This document shows positions 1 through 9,723 of a DNA stretch of 64,000 bases, in pieces. This stretch comes from Treponema sp. (GTDB lineage Bacteria > Spirochaetota > Spirochaetia > Treponematales > Treponemataceae). How positions within the stretch are numbered: the stretch's first letter is position 1; each line of letters begins with the position of its first letter. The translations under genes were made by a program, and so were the position numbers. The notes beneath the pieces are model-generated. The model made no database searches. It had not been told where the DNA came from and worked only from the letters and a program-made list of their open reading frames with translations. The stretch lies in contig JAEEIU010000049.1 in NCBI GenBank assembly GCA_016281495.1, positions 21,744 to 85,743 of the forward strand, in the 5' to 3' direction.

Positions 1-2273
1 TTGCGGTCGCCGGATGGGCCTGAGCCTTTTTTGACCACAACGACACGCTTTTTTCCACTTGAAGGAGCAGAACCGCTTCCTGTTGGGGATGCAAGCCTGT
101 TTGCGGCGTCACTCTTTAACGAAAGGCTGATTCTGCGGCGGTCTGTGTCCAATCCGATGATGGTAAATTCCTTGATGTCGCCTACTTTTACAACTTCCAT
201 GGGGTCGGAAACAAAGTCATCGCTCAGTTCGCTTACGTGGATAAGGCCGGTTTCGTGCAAGCCGATGTCCACAAAGGCACCAAAGTCAACAACATTGCGG
301 ATTTTTCCGGTAACTTTCATGCCGATTTTAAGGTCCTCAAAATTCATGACTCCCTTCTGCATGATTGGAGCCGGATATCCGTCGCGCGGGTCACGGTTGG
401 GCTTTGCAAGTTCTTCTATTATATCGTTGATTGTTGTCTCACCGATACCGTATTTTTCTTCAAGAGTCTTCTTGAGTGCAGCGGTAATCTTTTCGCTTTT
501 TTGTACCAGAGGCAAAACTTCGCCTGCTACCTGATAGTTTTCCGGGTGAACCCATGTATTGTCCAGCGGATTGGAGCTTTCGGGAATCTTGAGGAAGCCC
601 GCACACTGTTCAAATGCCTTTGGTCCAAGTCCTGAAACTTTCTTGAGGTCTTCGCGGCTGGTGATTTTTCCGTTTGCATCGCGGTATGCCACGATTTTCT
701 TTGCCAGAGAGCTGTTGATTCCAGAGACATACTTGAGCAGGGAGGCGCTTGCCGTATTCAGGTTAACGCCAACCTGGTTTACTACGGAGCCAACAACTTC
801 ATCCAGGGTATCGGAAAGCTTTTTCTGGTTTACGTCGTGCTGGTAGAGTCCTACACCGATAGCCTTGGGGTCGATCTTTACAAGTTCTGCCAGAGGGTCC
901 TGAAGACGACGGCCCATGCTGATAGCCCCTCGAATCGTCAGGTCAAGATCTGGGAATTCTTCACGTGCGATGTCGCTTGCGGAATAAACCGAGGCACCAG
1001 ATTCATCTACAACTGTATAGCTAACGTCGGGATAGTTTTCGCTTATGACCTTGCTTACGATGGCCTGAACTTCCTGACTTCCAGTACCGTTACCCACAGC
1101 CACAATCTGAATGTTGTATTTCTTGATTGCTTCTTTTACTGCATTGTATGAGGCATCCGGGGCCGTTACCTGCTTGATGAGGAAATATCCCAGGTACTTT
1201 CCAGTTTCGTCCAGGGCGGCGCATTTTGTTCCTGTGCGGATACCAGGGTCAACTCCAAGAACACGGCTTCCCTTGATCGGCTGGGTCATAAGGAGGTTGC
1301 GCAGGTTTTCGCTGAATACTCCGATTCCATGCTCATCCGCCTCGTCAAATTCATCACTGCGGATTTCACGCAAAACGGCAGGGCTCAAAAGGCGGACCAC
1401 ACCGTCTTCGATTGCATCCTTGTGATATTTGTTGTTTATCTTCTGTTTTTTGCACAGTTCTTCAACTGCGGCATCGACATTTACGTCCAGGGTAACTTCC
1501 AGGGCACCTTCACGTTCTGCACGGTTGATTGCAAGAATGCGGTGCGGCTTTATCTGATTGAGCGGCTCTGAATAATCCCAGTACATTTTGTATGTGGAAG
1601 TCTTTTCCGCCGTCTCTGCATCCTGACCGTCGGGCACGATTCCCTTGGTGATGATGTTTCCCGTCGCCATGTAAAGGTCATGTATGTCCGTGCGGTTTTC
1701 CGTATTCTGTGACACACGTTCTGCAATTATGTCCTGGGCACCCTTGAGGGCATCTTCGGCAGTTTCCACGTTAAGGGCGGGGTCTTCGTTGTCCGTCTTT
1801 ATGAATTCGGCGGCCTTGGCTTCAATTGCCTTGTCGTCAAATTCCAGCATGGCATCGGCAAGAGGTTCAAGTCCCTTTTCAATTGCCACCATACCGCGGG
1901 TCTTCTTCTTTTTCTTGAACGGAGCCCACAGATCTTCAAGTTCGGTCATGGTCTTGGCGTTCATCACGGCATTGTACAGGCTTTCGGTAAGCTTATCCTG
2001 ACCAAAAATACCGCGGACGATTTCCAGACGACGGTCTTCAAGGTTTTTATATGAGGTGAAGAGGTGGTCACAATCGCGGACCTGTACTTCATCCAAAGAA
2101 CCGTGCTTTTCCTTGCGGTAACGGGCTATAAACGGAATGGTACAGCCTTCCTGCACCAAACTGATGACTGCGCTGACCTGAGATACCGTAATGCTAAGCT
2201 CGCCAGCGATTTTCTTCATGATTTCGACTTCATTAACTGTCAATCCGTCGATTTGTTCTTTTGTAAATTCCAT
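1..2273 (-). CDS. tex: Tex, S1-domain transcription accessory protein (C-terminal end cut by window)
   Basis: Reading from an ATG at 2273 gives about 757 uninterrupted residues that run off the left edge, so nearly the whole protein is present. In order I see the helical N-terminal Tex region (KEQIDGLTVNEVEIMKKIA), a YqgF-like RNase-H fold segment (VLGVDPGIRTGTK), helix-hairpin-helix segments (NLNTASASLLKYVSG; VSGLGPKAFEQC) and an S1 RNA-binding domain (GKIRNVVDFGAFVDIG, then HVSELSDDFV). The tail at the edge is basic and Gly/Ser-rich. Tex proteins bind nucleic acid and associate with RNA polymerase; the exact role varies between species. No Shine-Dalgarno precedes the ATG and a -10-like TAAAAT lies 9 nt upstream, so translation may be leaderless. 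Confidence 0.93.
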   Translation of the reverse strand, partial: MEFTKEQIDGLTVNEVEIMKKIAGELSITVSQVSAVISLVQEGCTIPFIARYRKEKHGSLDEVQVRDCDHLFTSYKNLEDRRLEIVRGIFGQDKLTESLYNAVMNAKTMTELEDLWAPFKKKKKTRGMVAIEKGLEPLADAMLEFDDKAIEAKAAEFIKTDNEDPALNVETAEDALKGAQDIIAERVSQNTENRTDIHDLYMATGNIITKGIVPDGQDAETAEKTSTYKMYWDYSEPLNQIKPHRILAINRAEREGALEVTLDVNVDAAVEELCKKQKINNKYHKDAIEDGVVRLLSPAVLREIRSDEFDEADEHGIGVFSENLRNLLMTQPIKGSRVLGVDPGIRTGTKCAALDETGKYLGYFLIKQVTAPDASYNAVKEAIKKYNIQIVAVGNGTGSQEVQAIVSKVISENYPDVSYTVVDESGASVYSASDIAREEFPDLDLTIRGAISMGRRLQDPLAELVKIDPKAIGVGLYQHDVNQKKLSDTLDEVVGSVVNQVGVNLNTASASLLKYVSGINSSLAKKIVAYRDANGKITSREDLKKVSGLGPKAFEQCAGFLKIPESSNPLDNTWVHPENYQVAGEVLPLVQKSEKITAALKKTLEEKYGIGETTINDIIEELAKPNRDPRDGYPAPIMQKGVMNFEDLKIGMKVTGKIRNVVDFGAFVDIGLHETGLIHVSELSDDFVSDPMEVVKVGDIKEFTIIGLDTDRRRISLSLKSDAANRLASPTGSGSAPSSGKKRVVVVKKGSGPSGDR

Positions 2274-2282
2274 AGGACTGGT

Positions 2283-2311
2283 ATTTTAACGGTTTTTGCA
2301 TTTTCGGTAAA
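2283..2311 (-). promoter_or_regulatory. candidate promoter of tex, leaderless layout
   Basis: On the minus strand TTTACC (2311-2306), a 17-bp spacer and TAAAAT (2288-2283) lie so that transcription would start at or just before the tex ATG. No ribosome binding site is visible between them. Confidence 0.4.
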
Positions 2312-2364
2312 GAGGGGGAATTGAGCATTTCTTTTGCCCTAATAAATGGAGAAAATAGAGGTTC

Positions 2365-2396
2365 TTGCTTGTTTTTTGCCGATAATGTACTATACT
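2365..2396 (+). promoter_or_regulatory. candidate promoter of the giant lipoprotein gene
   Basis: TTGCTT (2365-2370) is followed after 17 bp by TACTAT (2388-2393), which overlaps TATACT (2391-2396). A 5' leader of about 85 nt would follow. Confidence 0.45.
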
Positions 2397-2400
2397 ATAG

Positions 2401-2430
2401 CTTAGGAGCCGGCATTTCCTTCGGCCTAAG
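2401..2430 (+). other. 5'-leader hairpin ahead of the giant lipoprotein gene
   Basis: CTTAG pairs with CTAAG and GCCG with CGGC around a loop of about ten bases, right at the presumed transcript 5' end. It has no U-tract, so it may affect transcript stability rather than terminate. Function unknown. Confidence 0.35.
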
Positions 2431-2486
2431 GTTAAATCAGAGCAGTAGCTTGTAGATTATTGATTACTTACGTATAGGGATTGCTT

Positions 2487-5400
2487 ATGAACTTTAGAAG
2501 AACCCATTCACTTTTCATTTCTGTTTTTTCTCTTTTTGTGGCGCTAGTTTTGACATCCTGTGAATTCTGGCAGCAGCCTATACGCGGGTATTTTGAAGAA
2601 TGGACCGAAGAGTGTTCCATTGCAAAGTATGAGCTGGTCGGAATTGAATCCTATACCGACAAAGACGGAAACCTATGCATAGCCAGCGACCATGATGCCC
2701 CAGTAAAGCTTTATCTGATAAATCCTTATCATTATAATTTTAATGGAGAATATACATTACACATAACCAAGTCTCAATCATTTACTCCCAACATAACTCC
2801 TGATCCAAACGACACGACCGTACTTCATTTTACTTATTTACAATCTGATCTTGAAAGTAAAGAAGGAGGAGAGGAAATAGGTGGAACATTAACTATGCAC
2901 CACCCTGTCAATCCTACTTTAAAAGAGTTTACATTCAGCTTAAAGTGCAACTCCAGGCCGCCGGAAGTAGTAAATCCAGCGATAATGTTACAGGAATATC
3001 CAGCTGCTTCAAATAATAAGTATTATGTACTTGCGTTTGAACTGCCTACTACTGACAGTACCGGTGGAATCCACAAGGACATTGAATCCATTACTATAGA
3101 TGGAACGACTTATCCGATAACAATAGATGCTTCTGGAAACATGACTTTTGAAGATGATAAGTTTAATGGCAGCACCCCAAATCCTTCCCTTGAGCTTTTA
3201 AACAAGAGATTTACACATTCTCCAAATGCCATGTACTTTTATTCAGGTATTCTCGCTCCCACTTCCGACGATGAAAAGAGGGCCAAAACTTTTACCATTG
3301 GCTATACCGACAAGGCGGGGCTTAAAACTACAAAGACGGTTGAGGCAAAACTTCCTGCCATCGCTGCTCCCACTGTAGAGGATAATGACGGCAACTGTCT
3401 GACAGATGACGGAACGGTCAACACGCTTCACATAAATTACGATCCTGACAATGTTGCATATACCACAATAACGCTGACCCTCCCTGATGTGGATGACATT
3501 GGTGAGACTTATGAGGGTGGTGCAATCAATTGCAAACTGTATGGCACCAATGGAAATGAAATAACAATAGCAACTGGTGAAAGTGATGATCCAACTGCCA
3601 GTTCAAGTACAGGTTCAGATGGCACAGTTACATTAAAAATACATAAAGAGGGCGACTATACGCTACAAACATTTACAAAAGCCTCTGGTCACAGCAATTC
3701 CGCTACCAAGACATACAAACTAAAGCTTGCATACGCAGATTTGGATATACCGGTGGTAACGAAAAATACCGATCCGCTTTCGACTTCGATAAACAACTAC
3801 ATCGAACTTGACCCTGATAAAAATTATTCTACGGTAACGATTAGTGCCCCAAGTACGGCTTCGTTTGGCCTTTCCGTTTCCGGTGTAAGTATTGAATACA
3901 AGCTTTACCAAGGCATGACTGAAACAGATACTCCAGCTTATTCAAGCACAGGGCCAATCAATCTGACAAACATGACCCTAGGCCAATGGACTCTTGTTGT
4001 AACGGCAACAAAAACCGGCTATCATTCATCTACAGCCACATACCACATAAGGCCATACGCCAGCGACCTTTATGTAAAGAGTTCCAGTGCATCTGGAAAT
4101 CAAGGTAGCGACACAGAGGGTGACGGATCACTGACAAAACCTTATGCAACGATAGAACGCTGTATACAGGAAATCCAAGTTATCAATAAATCCACTGCGA
4201 ACTATACAATTCACATAATCGAAACTCTAACTGGAGCACAAACCATCGATGGTGGATATTTGAATGACAAAGCAGCCAAACTTACAATAAAGGGCGAGAG
4301 TACAGGAATTCTGTATGGAAATTCAAGTGCAGTTCCTCTTTCCATTACGACAACCGTTCCCGTATTCATAACAGACCTCAAGATCACAGGTGGAAACGGA
4401 GATTATGGTGGCGGTCTGTATTGTAAGGCTGATGTAACATTGCAGAATGGTGTTGAGATTAGCGAAAACAATGCAACATACTCCGGTGGCGGAATCTATC
4501 TCAAGACCGGCTCATTGACTATAGAAAATGGAGTTACCATAAGCGGAAACTCTGCAACATACGGTGGTGGAATCTATATCAATTCCAACAATGGTTGTAA
4601 CGTCACGATAAATGGCGGAGAGATAAAGGGCAACAATGCAACAGACGGTGGTGCAATCTACAATTTGGCCAGCCTCACGATAAAAGGCGGCACAATAAGC
4701 AGCAACAGCGCAGTAACATCTGGTGGCGGAATATACAATGCGGAAACCTTGACCATGACCAGCGGAACAATCGGCGGAAGCGGGGAGTCAGACCTTAATA
4801 CCGTTACAGGAACATCTGGAAAGGGCGGTGCCGTCTACCAGAACGGAACGTTCAACATATCGGGTGATGCAAACCTTTATTTTTCGGGCAACACCGAGAA
4901 GACGAATGACGTTTATCTTGAGACATATACGGAAAGCGGAACAACGATACTTAGGAAAGTAAACGTTGCTTCATCCTTAAGCAATAGTACGGTAGCAACA
5001 CTTACACCGGGCAGGTGGAAGCGCGGAGACAAAGTAATCTCTGGTGCTGCGGATGCCAACATAACGGGCAGCTATACTAAGTTTAAGGTGAGCGACGCGG
5101 AATGGACCGTAGGAAAATATGTAAGCGGAACGGCTACGGCAGACATGGCTGCAAGAATTGGTGCGGATCTCTGGGTTGCAGGGACAAGTCTTTCTTCTGA
5201 TGTAGGAAGCAGTGTAACAGGCGGCAAGTCTCCGTCTAACTCAAACCGTGGAACAAAAAAACAGCCTTATGCAGATATTGCCACCGCAGTCAACGAGTGC
5301 TGGGATACGACACAGAACGTAGAATTTATAATCAATGTTGACGGAACAGTAACGGGAGCGCAGACAATTGGGAACGGCAGCACAATTAACGCAAAATCGC

Positions 5401-8400
5401 TTACAATAACAGGCTACAAAACCTCAGGAGACAGCCGTGCAACGTTGAATGCTGGTGCGACAAGTACTGCCAAAAAGACAGCACTTACAATTAACACAGG
5501 AGCAAAGACATTCCCGATTACTATAACGAATCTTATTATTAAAAAGGGCATCAATACAAACGGTGGTGGAATTTATTTAACAAAAGGTACTCTAAAGCTT
5601 GGAAACGGCGTAAAGGTTGAACAGAATGAGGCAACAAGTAGCGGCGGCGGAGTATATGTTGACTCTAACGGTATTCTTTTAATGTACGGAAGTGCCATGG
5701 TCGGCGAGGGAACAGAATCTTACCCAAGCACTTCAAACCCGCAGGGAAACAAGGCTGCTTTTGGAGGAGCTGGCATCTACAATAATCAGGGAATTGTCGC
5801 ACTGGGATACACGGCCTATACTAGCGAAAGCTCAAATACAAAGGCAACGGGAGATGACGCCTTTACAGGTGGAGTGTGCAGGAATCTTTCCACTACAACA
5901 GAAAGCGGCAATACAAACTCAGGCGGGGCTGGAATTTACAATTATAAAGGAACGGTAAGTGTTAACGGCGGACGAATTTCCTTTAACGACTGTGCTTCAA
6001 AAGGCGGGGCCATAAGAAACGGTAATGGTGGTACAGAAAAGGTTTATATTCATGCCGGAACAATCAAATACAATAAGGCGGCAAAAGGCGGTGCAATATA
6101 TGTCCAGAGCGGTTCAACAGTTGAACTCAAAGGCGGTCTTTTAACTTCTAACAGCGCTACAACAAACGGTGGTGCCGTCTACCAGGACGGAACATTTAAG
6201 GTAAGTGGAAACGCTTATATTACACCGGGCAGTGCACAACTTGATAACGACGTTTATCTTGCTTCAACAAGTAAGTATATTGAAGTTACAGATACCCTTA
6301 CTCCAAAATCAGACGGTACGTCAAGCGGAACGGCAGTTTCTTATACAGCGGCAATTACTCCGTCTGAATGGACCCGAGGAACCCAAGTCTTAACAGGCAC
6401 TTATGCAAGTGACAATTATGGCAAGTTTAAGGGAAGTGAAAGTGACTGGCTTACCATAAAAGATACAAACGATTCAAACAAGGTAAAGCTGTACACAAGC
6501 TATAACATCTATGTTGCAGGCTCTGAAAATCGTGCAACGGGCATCGGTGAGCCAAAGACAAAAGCAAACGGAGGCCTTGGAACAAAAGCTAAGCCTTACG
6601 CTTCTATTGATGAGGCTGTAGCCCAGTGTTGGGATACTGCCAGTACAAAAACAAAGACATTCACCATTTATGTTTCGGGTGTCATAAAGGACGCTAAACA
6701 GACGATTTCAGCAAGCATAACAAATGCAAAGGAAATTTTGCTTCAAGGTTATGGAACTTACCACAGCATCAACAGGAACCTTTCATCTGTCAACACCAAT
6801 AGCGGTAGCGCGCTTTCTATAGGAACGGCTGTTCCTGTAAAAATAACTAACATGACCATAACAGGAGGCTATGCCTCTAGCGGAGGCGGAATTTACATTG
6901 GTGGTAACGGACAGGTTTATCTTGGTGACGGAGTTGTCATAACGGGCAATAAGACAACATCTAATGGTGGCGGCGTTGCAGTTGCCGAAGGTGCCAAGCT
7001 CTTTTTGTACGGTACTGCAAGAATCGGAGGAAGTGGAACAAGTCTTGCAACAGATTCAACCGGTAACTATACAGAAGGATATGGGGCTGGAATTCACAGT
7101 CAGGGCAGCGTATATCTTGGATACAGTGCTTGCAATTCTTCTACTGGAGTACCTACAACAGAAACATCTCTTTCTGGTGGAGTAACTCAAAACTATGCAG
7201 CAGCAACATCAAGTGGTGGCGCTGGCGGAATTTATGTTGGTCAGGGTAAAAAACTGTATATGAAAAGCGGAAACATAAGCTACAATTATTCAGGAAAAAA
7301 AGGTGGCGGTGTTTTCCTTGATAATTCGGGAGCGACCATGACCATGGCAGGCGGAACCATAGCAGGCAACAAGGCGACAACAGACGGCGGCGGAGTATAT
7401 ATTTTCGGAACCTCAAGCACAGGTTATCTTGTCATGACCGGAGGTACTATAGGCAACAGTTCTGCATCAAACCCTGCAGAAAACACAAGCGGAAAGTATT
7501 CAAACTATGCAGCTTCTGGTGGCGGTATTTATGCCGATGCAAAGACAAGCGTAAGCATAACGGGCGGTAGTGTAAACTACAATTATGCAACTTATGGCGG
7601 GGGGCTTTACTGGCAAGGGGATAGCCTTACAGTCAATTCAAATTCTTTACATATTTCGTATAACGGGGCAATCGCAGGGGGAGGTATTTACTTTAATTCA
7701 AACGGAACTTTGACTCAAGCGCAAATGAACAAAAATCAAGCGATGACTGGCGGGGGTATTTTAATAAATAATTCTAAAAAGGTAACTGTAAATGGCGCAC
7801 TTAAGATACAGAACTGTAAGGCAGACGGTGGTTCTGGAAGTGCTTACGGCGGTGGTATCTATAACAGTCCTAATGCAGAACTTACTGTTTCTGGCAGTAT
7901 GACATTATCAAGTAATTCTGCTGTAACAAGCGGATCGTCATCTTATGCCCAGGGTGGCGGTATTTATAACGAAGGAACTGTTACATGGAGTGCAGGAACT
8001 GTTAGCTCAAACACTTGCTCTAACGTTACAAATGGAAATGGTGGGGCCGTTTACCAGAAGGGAACGTTCACGATAAAAGGAGGAACCTTTACTCAGGGAA
8101 CAGCTTTAAGAAACAACGACATATATCTTCCAAACAGCAAATTTGTGACAGTTTCTTCATATAGCAATACTAGCGGTAATCCGACATTCTCTTTTCCGGA
8201 CAGTAACTATAAAATAGGAACTCTGGTCATAAAGAAAGACTCTAACTGGACTGAAGCAGACGGTGATTCTTTTGGAAACTTTATTCTGTATAGGGCAAAA
8301 ATCATTAAAAGAGGACTTTATTCTGGTGTAACCAAATACAGTTCCGGCTCAGAAATTCAGGGAGTCCTTGCACTTGATACGTCAGCGACTGGCCTTTCAT

Positions 8401-8816
8401 ATAGTGATATTTCAACTTATGTTCAGGGAAAGACTTGGACACAGCAGACTTCCTTTAGCCAACTTTCTGAAGGTATAAGTTATTATATTTTTAAAGAAAC
8501 AAGTTCTCCAGACAGTTATGCAATAATTCGAGTAAATAATAGAAAAACTTCTACGTATGCAGGAAAGATAGACTGTAGTGCCACAATAAGAACTGACGAT
8601 CCAAGCGGATTCCAGAATGGCGGTATTTCTGGTACCGACATGGAATATAACTGCAGTCAATATAGCACAGCTCATACATGGTATAACCATGATGTTTTCT
8701 GTCATAACTCCGTCGGAGATACCGTTAATACCTGCATTCACTTTAAAAGTAATTCTTCCACAAGCGGTATCGGAATGTTCTGGTCAGATCCACTGTATGC
8801 AATTAAGATAAATTAA
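2487..8816 (+). CDS. giant surface lipoprotein with three beta-helix (Pmp-like) modules
   Basis: The 2,109-aa product starts at ATG 2487, after AGGGA, rather than the in-frame TTG six bases earlier. The N-terminus is a lipoprotein signal with lipobox LTSC near residue 25. Residues about 30-520 look like beta-sandwich repeats. Three large modules then begin near residues 527, 893 and 1340. Each opens with a Y/WVxG...KPYAxI segment, continues as a right-handed beta-helix with dozens of GGGIY/GGAIY and SGNxA motifs, and closes with GGAVYQxGTF, then NDVYL and a PxxWxRG segment. The last about 170 residues form a separate C-terminal domain. The repeat style recalls chlamydial Pmp and pectate-lyase-fold adhesins. 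Surface exposure and adhesion are inferred from the family, not shown. It is the only gene of its transcription unit. Confidence 0.85.
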   Translation: MNFRRTHSLFISVFSLFVALVLTSCEFWQQPIRGYFEEWTEECSIAKYELVGIESYTDKDGNLCIASDHDAPVKLYLINPYHYNFNGEYTLHITKSQSFTPNITPDPNDTTVLHFTYLQSDLESKEGGEEIGGTLTMHHPVNPTLKEFTFSLKCNSRPPEVVNPAIMLQEYPAASNNKYYVLAFELPTTDSTGGIHKDIESITIDGTTYPITIDASGNMTFEDDKFNGSTPNPSLELLNKRFTHSPNAMYFYSGILAPTSDDEKRAKTFTIGYTDKAGLKTTKTVEAKLPAIAAPTVEDNDGNCLTDDGTVNTLHINYDPDNVAYTTITLTLPDVDDIGETYEGGAINCKLYGTNGNEITIATGESDDPTASSSTGSDGTVTLKIHKEGDYTLQTFTKASGHSNSATKTYKLKLAYADLDIPVVTKNTDPLSTSINNYIELDPDKNYSTVTISAPSTASFGLSVSGVSIEYKLYQGMTETDTPAYSSTGPINLTNMTLGQWTLVVTATKTGYHSSTATYHIRPYASDLYVKSSSASGNQGSDTEGDGSLTKPYATIERCIQEIQVINKSTANYTIHIIETLTGAQTIDGGYLNDKAAKLTIKGESTGILYGNSSAVPLSITTTVPVFITDLKITGGNGDYGGGLYCKADVTLQNGVEISENNATYSGGGIYLKTGSLTIENGVTISGNSATYGGGIYINSNNGCNVTINGGEIKGNNATDGGAIYNLASLTIKGGTISSNSAVTSGGGIYNAETLTMTSGTIGGSGESDLNTVTGTSGKGGAVYQNGTFNISGDANLYFSGNTEKTNDVYLETYTESGTTILRKVNVASSLSNSTVATLTPGRWKRGDKVISGAADANITGSYTKFKVSDAEWTVGKYVSGTATADMAARIGADLWVAGTSLSSDVGSSVTGGKSPSNSNRGTKKQPYADIATAVNECWDTTQNVEFIINVDGTVTGAQTIGNGSTINAKSLTITGYKTSGDSRATLNAGATSTAKKTALTINTGAKTFPITITNLIIKKGINTNGGGIYLTKGTLKLGNGVKVEQNEATSSGGGVYVDSNGILLMYGSAMVGEGTESYPSTSNPQGNKAAFGGAGIYNNQGIVALGYTAYTSESSNTKATGDDAFTGGVCRNLSTTTESGNTNSGGAGIYNYKGTVSVNGGRISFNDCASKGGAIRNGNGGTEKVYIHAGTIKYNKAAKGGAIYVQSGSTVELKGGLLTSNSATTNGGAVYQDGTFKVSGNAYITPGSAQLDNDVYLASTSKYIEVTDTLTPKSDGTSSGTAVSYTAAITPSEWTRGTQVLTGTYASDNYGKFKGSESDWLTIKDTNDSNKVKLYTSYNIYVAGSENRATGIGEPKTKANGGLGTKAKPYASIDEAVAQCWDTASTKTKTFTIYVSGVIKDAKQTISASITNAKEILLQGYGTYHSINRNLSSVNTNSGSALSIGTAVPVKITNMTITGGYASSGGGIYIGGNGQVYLGDGVVITGNKTTSNGGGVAVAEGAKLFLYGTARIGGSGTSLATDSTGNYTEGYGAGIHSQGSVYLGYSACNSSTGVPTTETSLSGGVTQNYAAATSSGGAGGIYVGQGKKLYMKSGNISYNYSGKKGGGVFLDNSGATMTMAGGTIAGNKATTDGGGVYIFGTSSTGYLVMTGGTIGNSSASNPAENTSGKYSNYAASGGGIYADAKTSVSITGGSVNYNYATYGGGLYWQGDSLTVNSNSLHISYNGAIAGGGIYFNSNGTLTQAQMNKNQAMTGGGILINNSKKVTVNGALKIQNCKADGGSGSAYGGGIYNSPNAELTVSGSMTLSSNSAVTSGSSSYAQGGGIYNEGTVTWSAGTVSSNTCSNVTNGNGGAVYQKGTFTIKGGTFTQGTALRNNDIYLPNSKFVTVSSYSNTSGNPTFSFPDSNYKIGTLVIKKDSNWTEADGDSFGNFILYRAKIIKRGLYSGVTKYSSGSEIQGVLALDTSATGLSYSDISTYVQGKTWTQQTSFSQLSEGISYYIFKETSSPDSYAIIRVNNRKTSTYAGKIDCSATIRTDDPSGFQNGGISGTDMEYNCSQYSTAHTWYNHDVFCHNSVGDTVNTCIHFKSNSSTSGIGMFWSDPLYAIKIN

Positions 8817-9031
8817 GGTATGTTAAACTACATTACTGAAAAATTCTCTGCATTTATGGTGATTATAATCCGCCCTAGCAACAGTAATCATATTGATGTT
8901 GGGAGCGGTCCTTTCCCCCGCACTACTCCCTAAGGCCTGCCAGCGGAATCACAAAGACTCCGTCCTTGCGACGGACATAAAAACCTGTTGCCTCAGAATG
9001 TATTTTTTTGTATCTTTATAAGAAGAAAGTT
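8817..9031. other. intergenic stretch with short GC-rich palindromes
   Basis: No gene is visible. A GTCC-ttgcgac-GGAC hairpin lies near 8971-8986. A C-rich tract (8904-8931) resembles the CCCCCGCTACACCCCC tract downstream of cysK near 49212, which suggests a degenerate dispersed repeat. Confidence 0.3.
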
Positions 9032-9499
9032 ATGAAAGATATGGATACACCTCCAGTTCAGCACATCGGTGAATTTGTTCTCACAAAAAATGGAAATCTT
9101 GATTTTGGGGAAATTCCTTCTGAAATTGCAAAAATCATAAGGAGACAAGAAGGTAAAATAAGGTTGAGGATTGGAGTAGAAATTGACAATGCAACTGGAA
9201 ACTATGGAGAAAAGCATATCGAACGTCCAGAACGAATGGAAGCTCTGAAAAAATGTGGATTCATCAATGCGAGAGATTTTATAGAAGATGTATGTGGAAA
9301 TTATAATGCCATCTATCAAGGGAAAAATAGTTCTTTAATACTGGTTAAAACAAACGTTGAAAAAAACCACATTGCCATTGTAAAACTCATACCTTATGAA
9401 AATGGTGATTTTTATGATGTTCTGACAGGTTATCCTTCAAGGAAAAGTGGAAAAAATAAAAAACCGCTCCTCTGGCAATGCCAAAGTGAGCGGCCTTAA
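9032..9499 (+). CDS. putative PBECR-type (barnase/EndoU/colicin E5-like) small nuclease
   Basis: The 155-aa protein starts at ATG 9032 after AAGAAGAAAG; an upstream TTG at 9008 has no binding site. Order of features: an N-terminal GEFVLTKNGNLDFGEIP segment, a charged helix, then YGEKHIERPERME with a candidate catalytic His, and a C-terminal YDVLTGYPSRKSG...PLLW strand-loop. This pattern resembles the toxin fold of the phage-associated barnase/EndoU/colicin-E5/RelE-like superfamily, which usually cleaves RNA. It stands alone with no recognisable antitoxin gene. The last codons form a CCGCTC/GAGCGG hairpin (9467-9493). Family assignment is from memory and tentative; a secreted or regulatory role is equally possible. 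Confidence 0.5.
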   Translation: MKDMDTPPVQHIGEFVLTKNGNLDFGEIPSEIAKIIRRQEGKIRLRIGVEIDNATGNYGEKHIERPERMEALKKCGFINARDFIEDVCGNYNAIYQGKNSSLILVKTNVEKNHIAIVKLIPYENGDFYDVLTGYPSRKSGKNKKPLLWQCQSERP

Positions 9500-9500
9500 C

Positions 9501-9570
9501 AGATAGAAACGGGCGCCGTCCGTTTTTCGCACAAGTGCGAAGTCCATTTAAGCGCATTTTGTTGGACTAT
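9501..9570 (+). other. multi-branched palindromic structure after the nuclease gene
   Basis: An outer AGATA/TATCT pair encloses three hairpins: AAACGG-gcgccgt-CCGTTT, TTCGCAC-aa-GTGCGAA and GTCCA-N16-TGGAC. It begins two bases after the stop codon. It could be a structured RNA, a protective 3' end or a recombination site; no function can be assigned. Confidence 0.4.
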
Positions 9571-9640
9571 CTAACTAAAATATAATATATTATCGTAAAA
9601 AGTCAAGTATCAAAAATAAAAGAAATTGGATGTCTTTTAC

Positions 9641-9690
9641 ACCTTTTCAAGGTTTTTTACAGGTCAAATTTGCACCTTTTCAAGATTTTT
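9641..9690. repeat. 33-bp-spaced direct repeat ACCTTTTCAAG, weak terminator
   Basis: ACCTTTTCAAG occurs at 9641 and 9674, each followed by a run of T. The first copy forms ACCTT-ttc-AAGGT followed by T6, a short terminator-like hairpin in the plus direction. Confidence 0.35.
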
Positions 9691-9723
9691 TCCGGAATTC
9701 AAGCGATTTGCGGTGGTTTGCTA

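Noticed and set aside
9500..9575. Integron attC-like site after the nuclease gene
   Set aside because: GTTGGAC fits the right-hand core consensus, but the matching left core is degenerate (GTCCATT) and there is no second cassette or integrase in the window.
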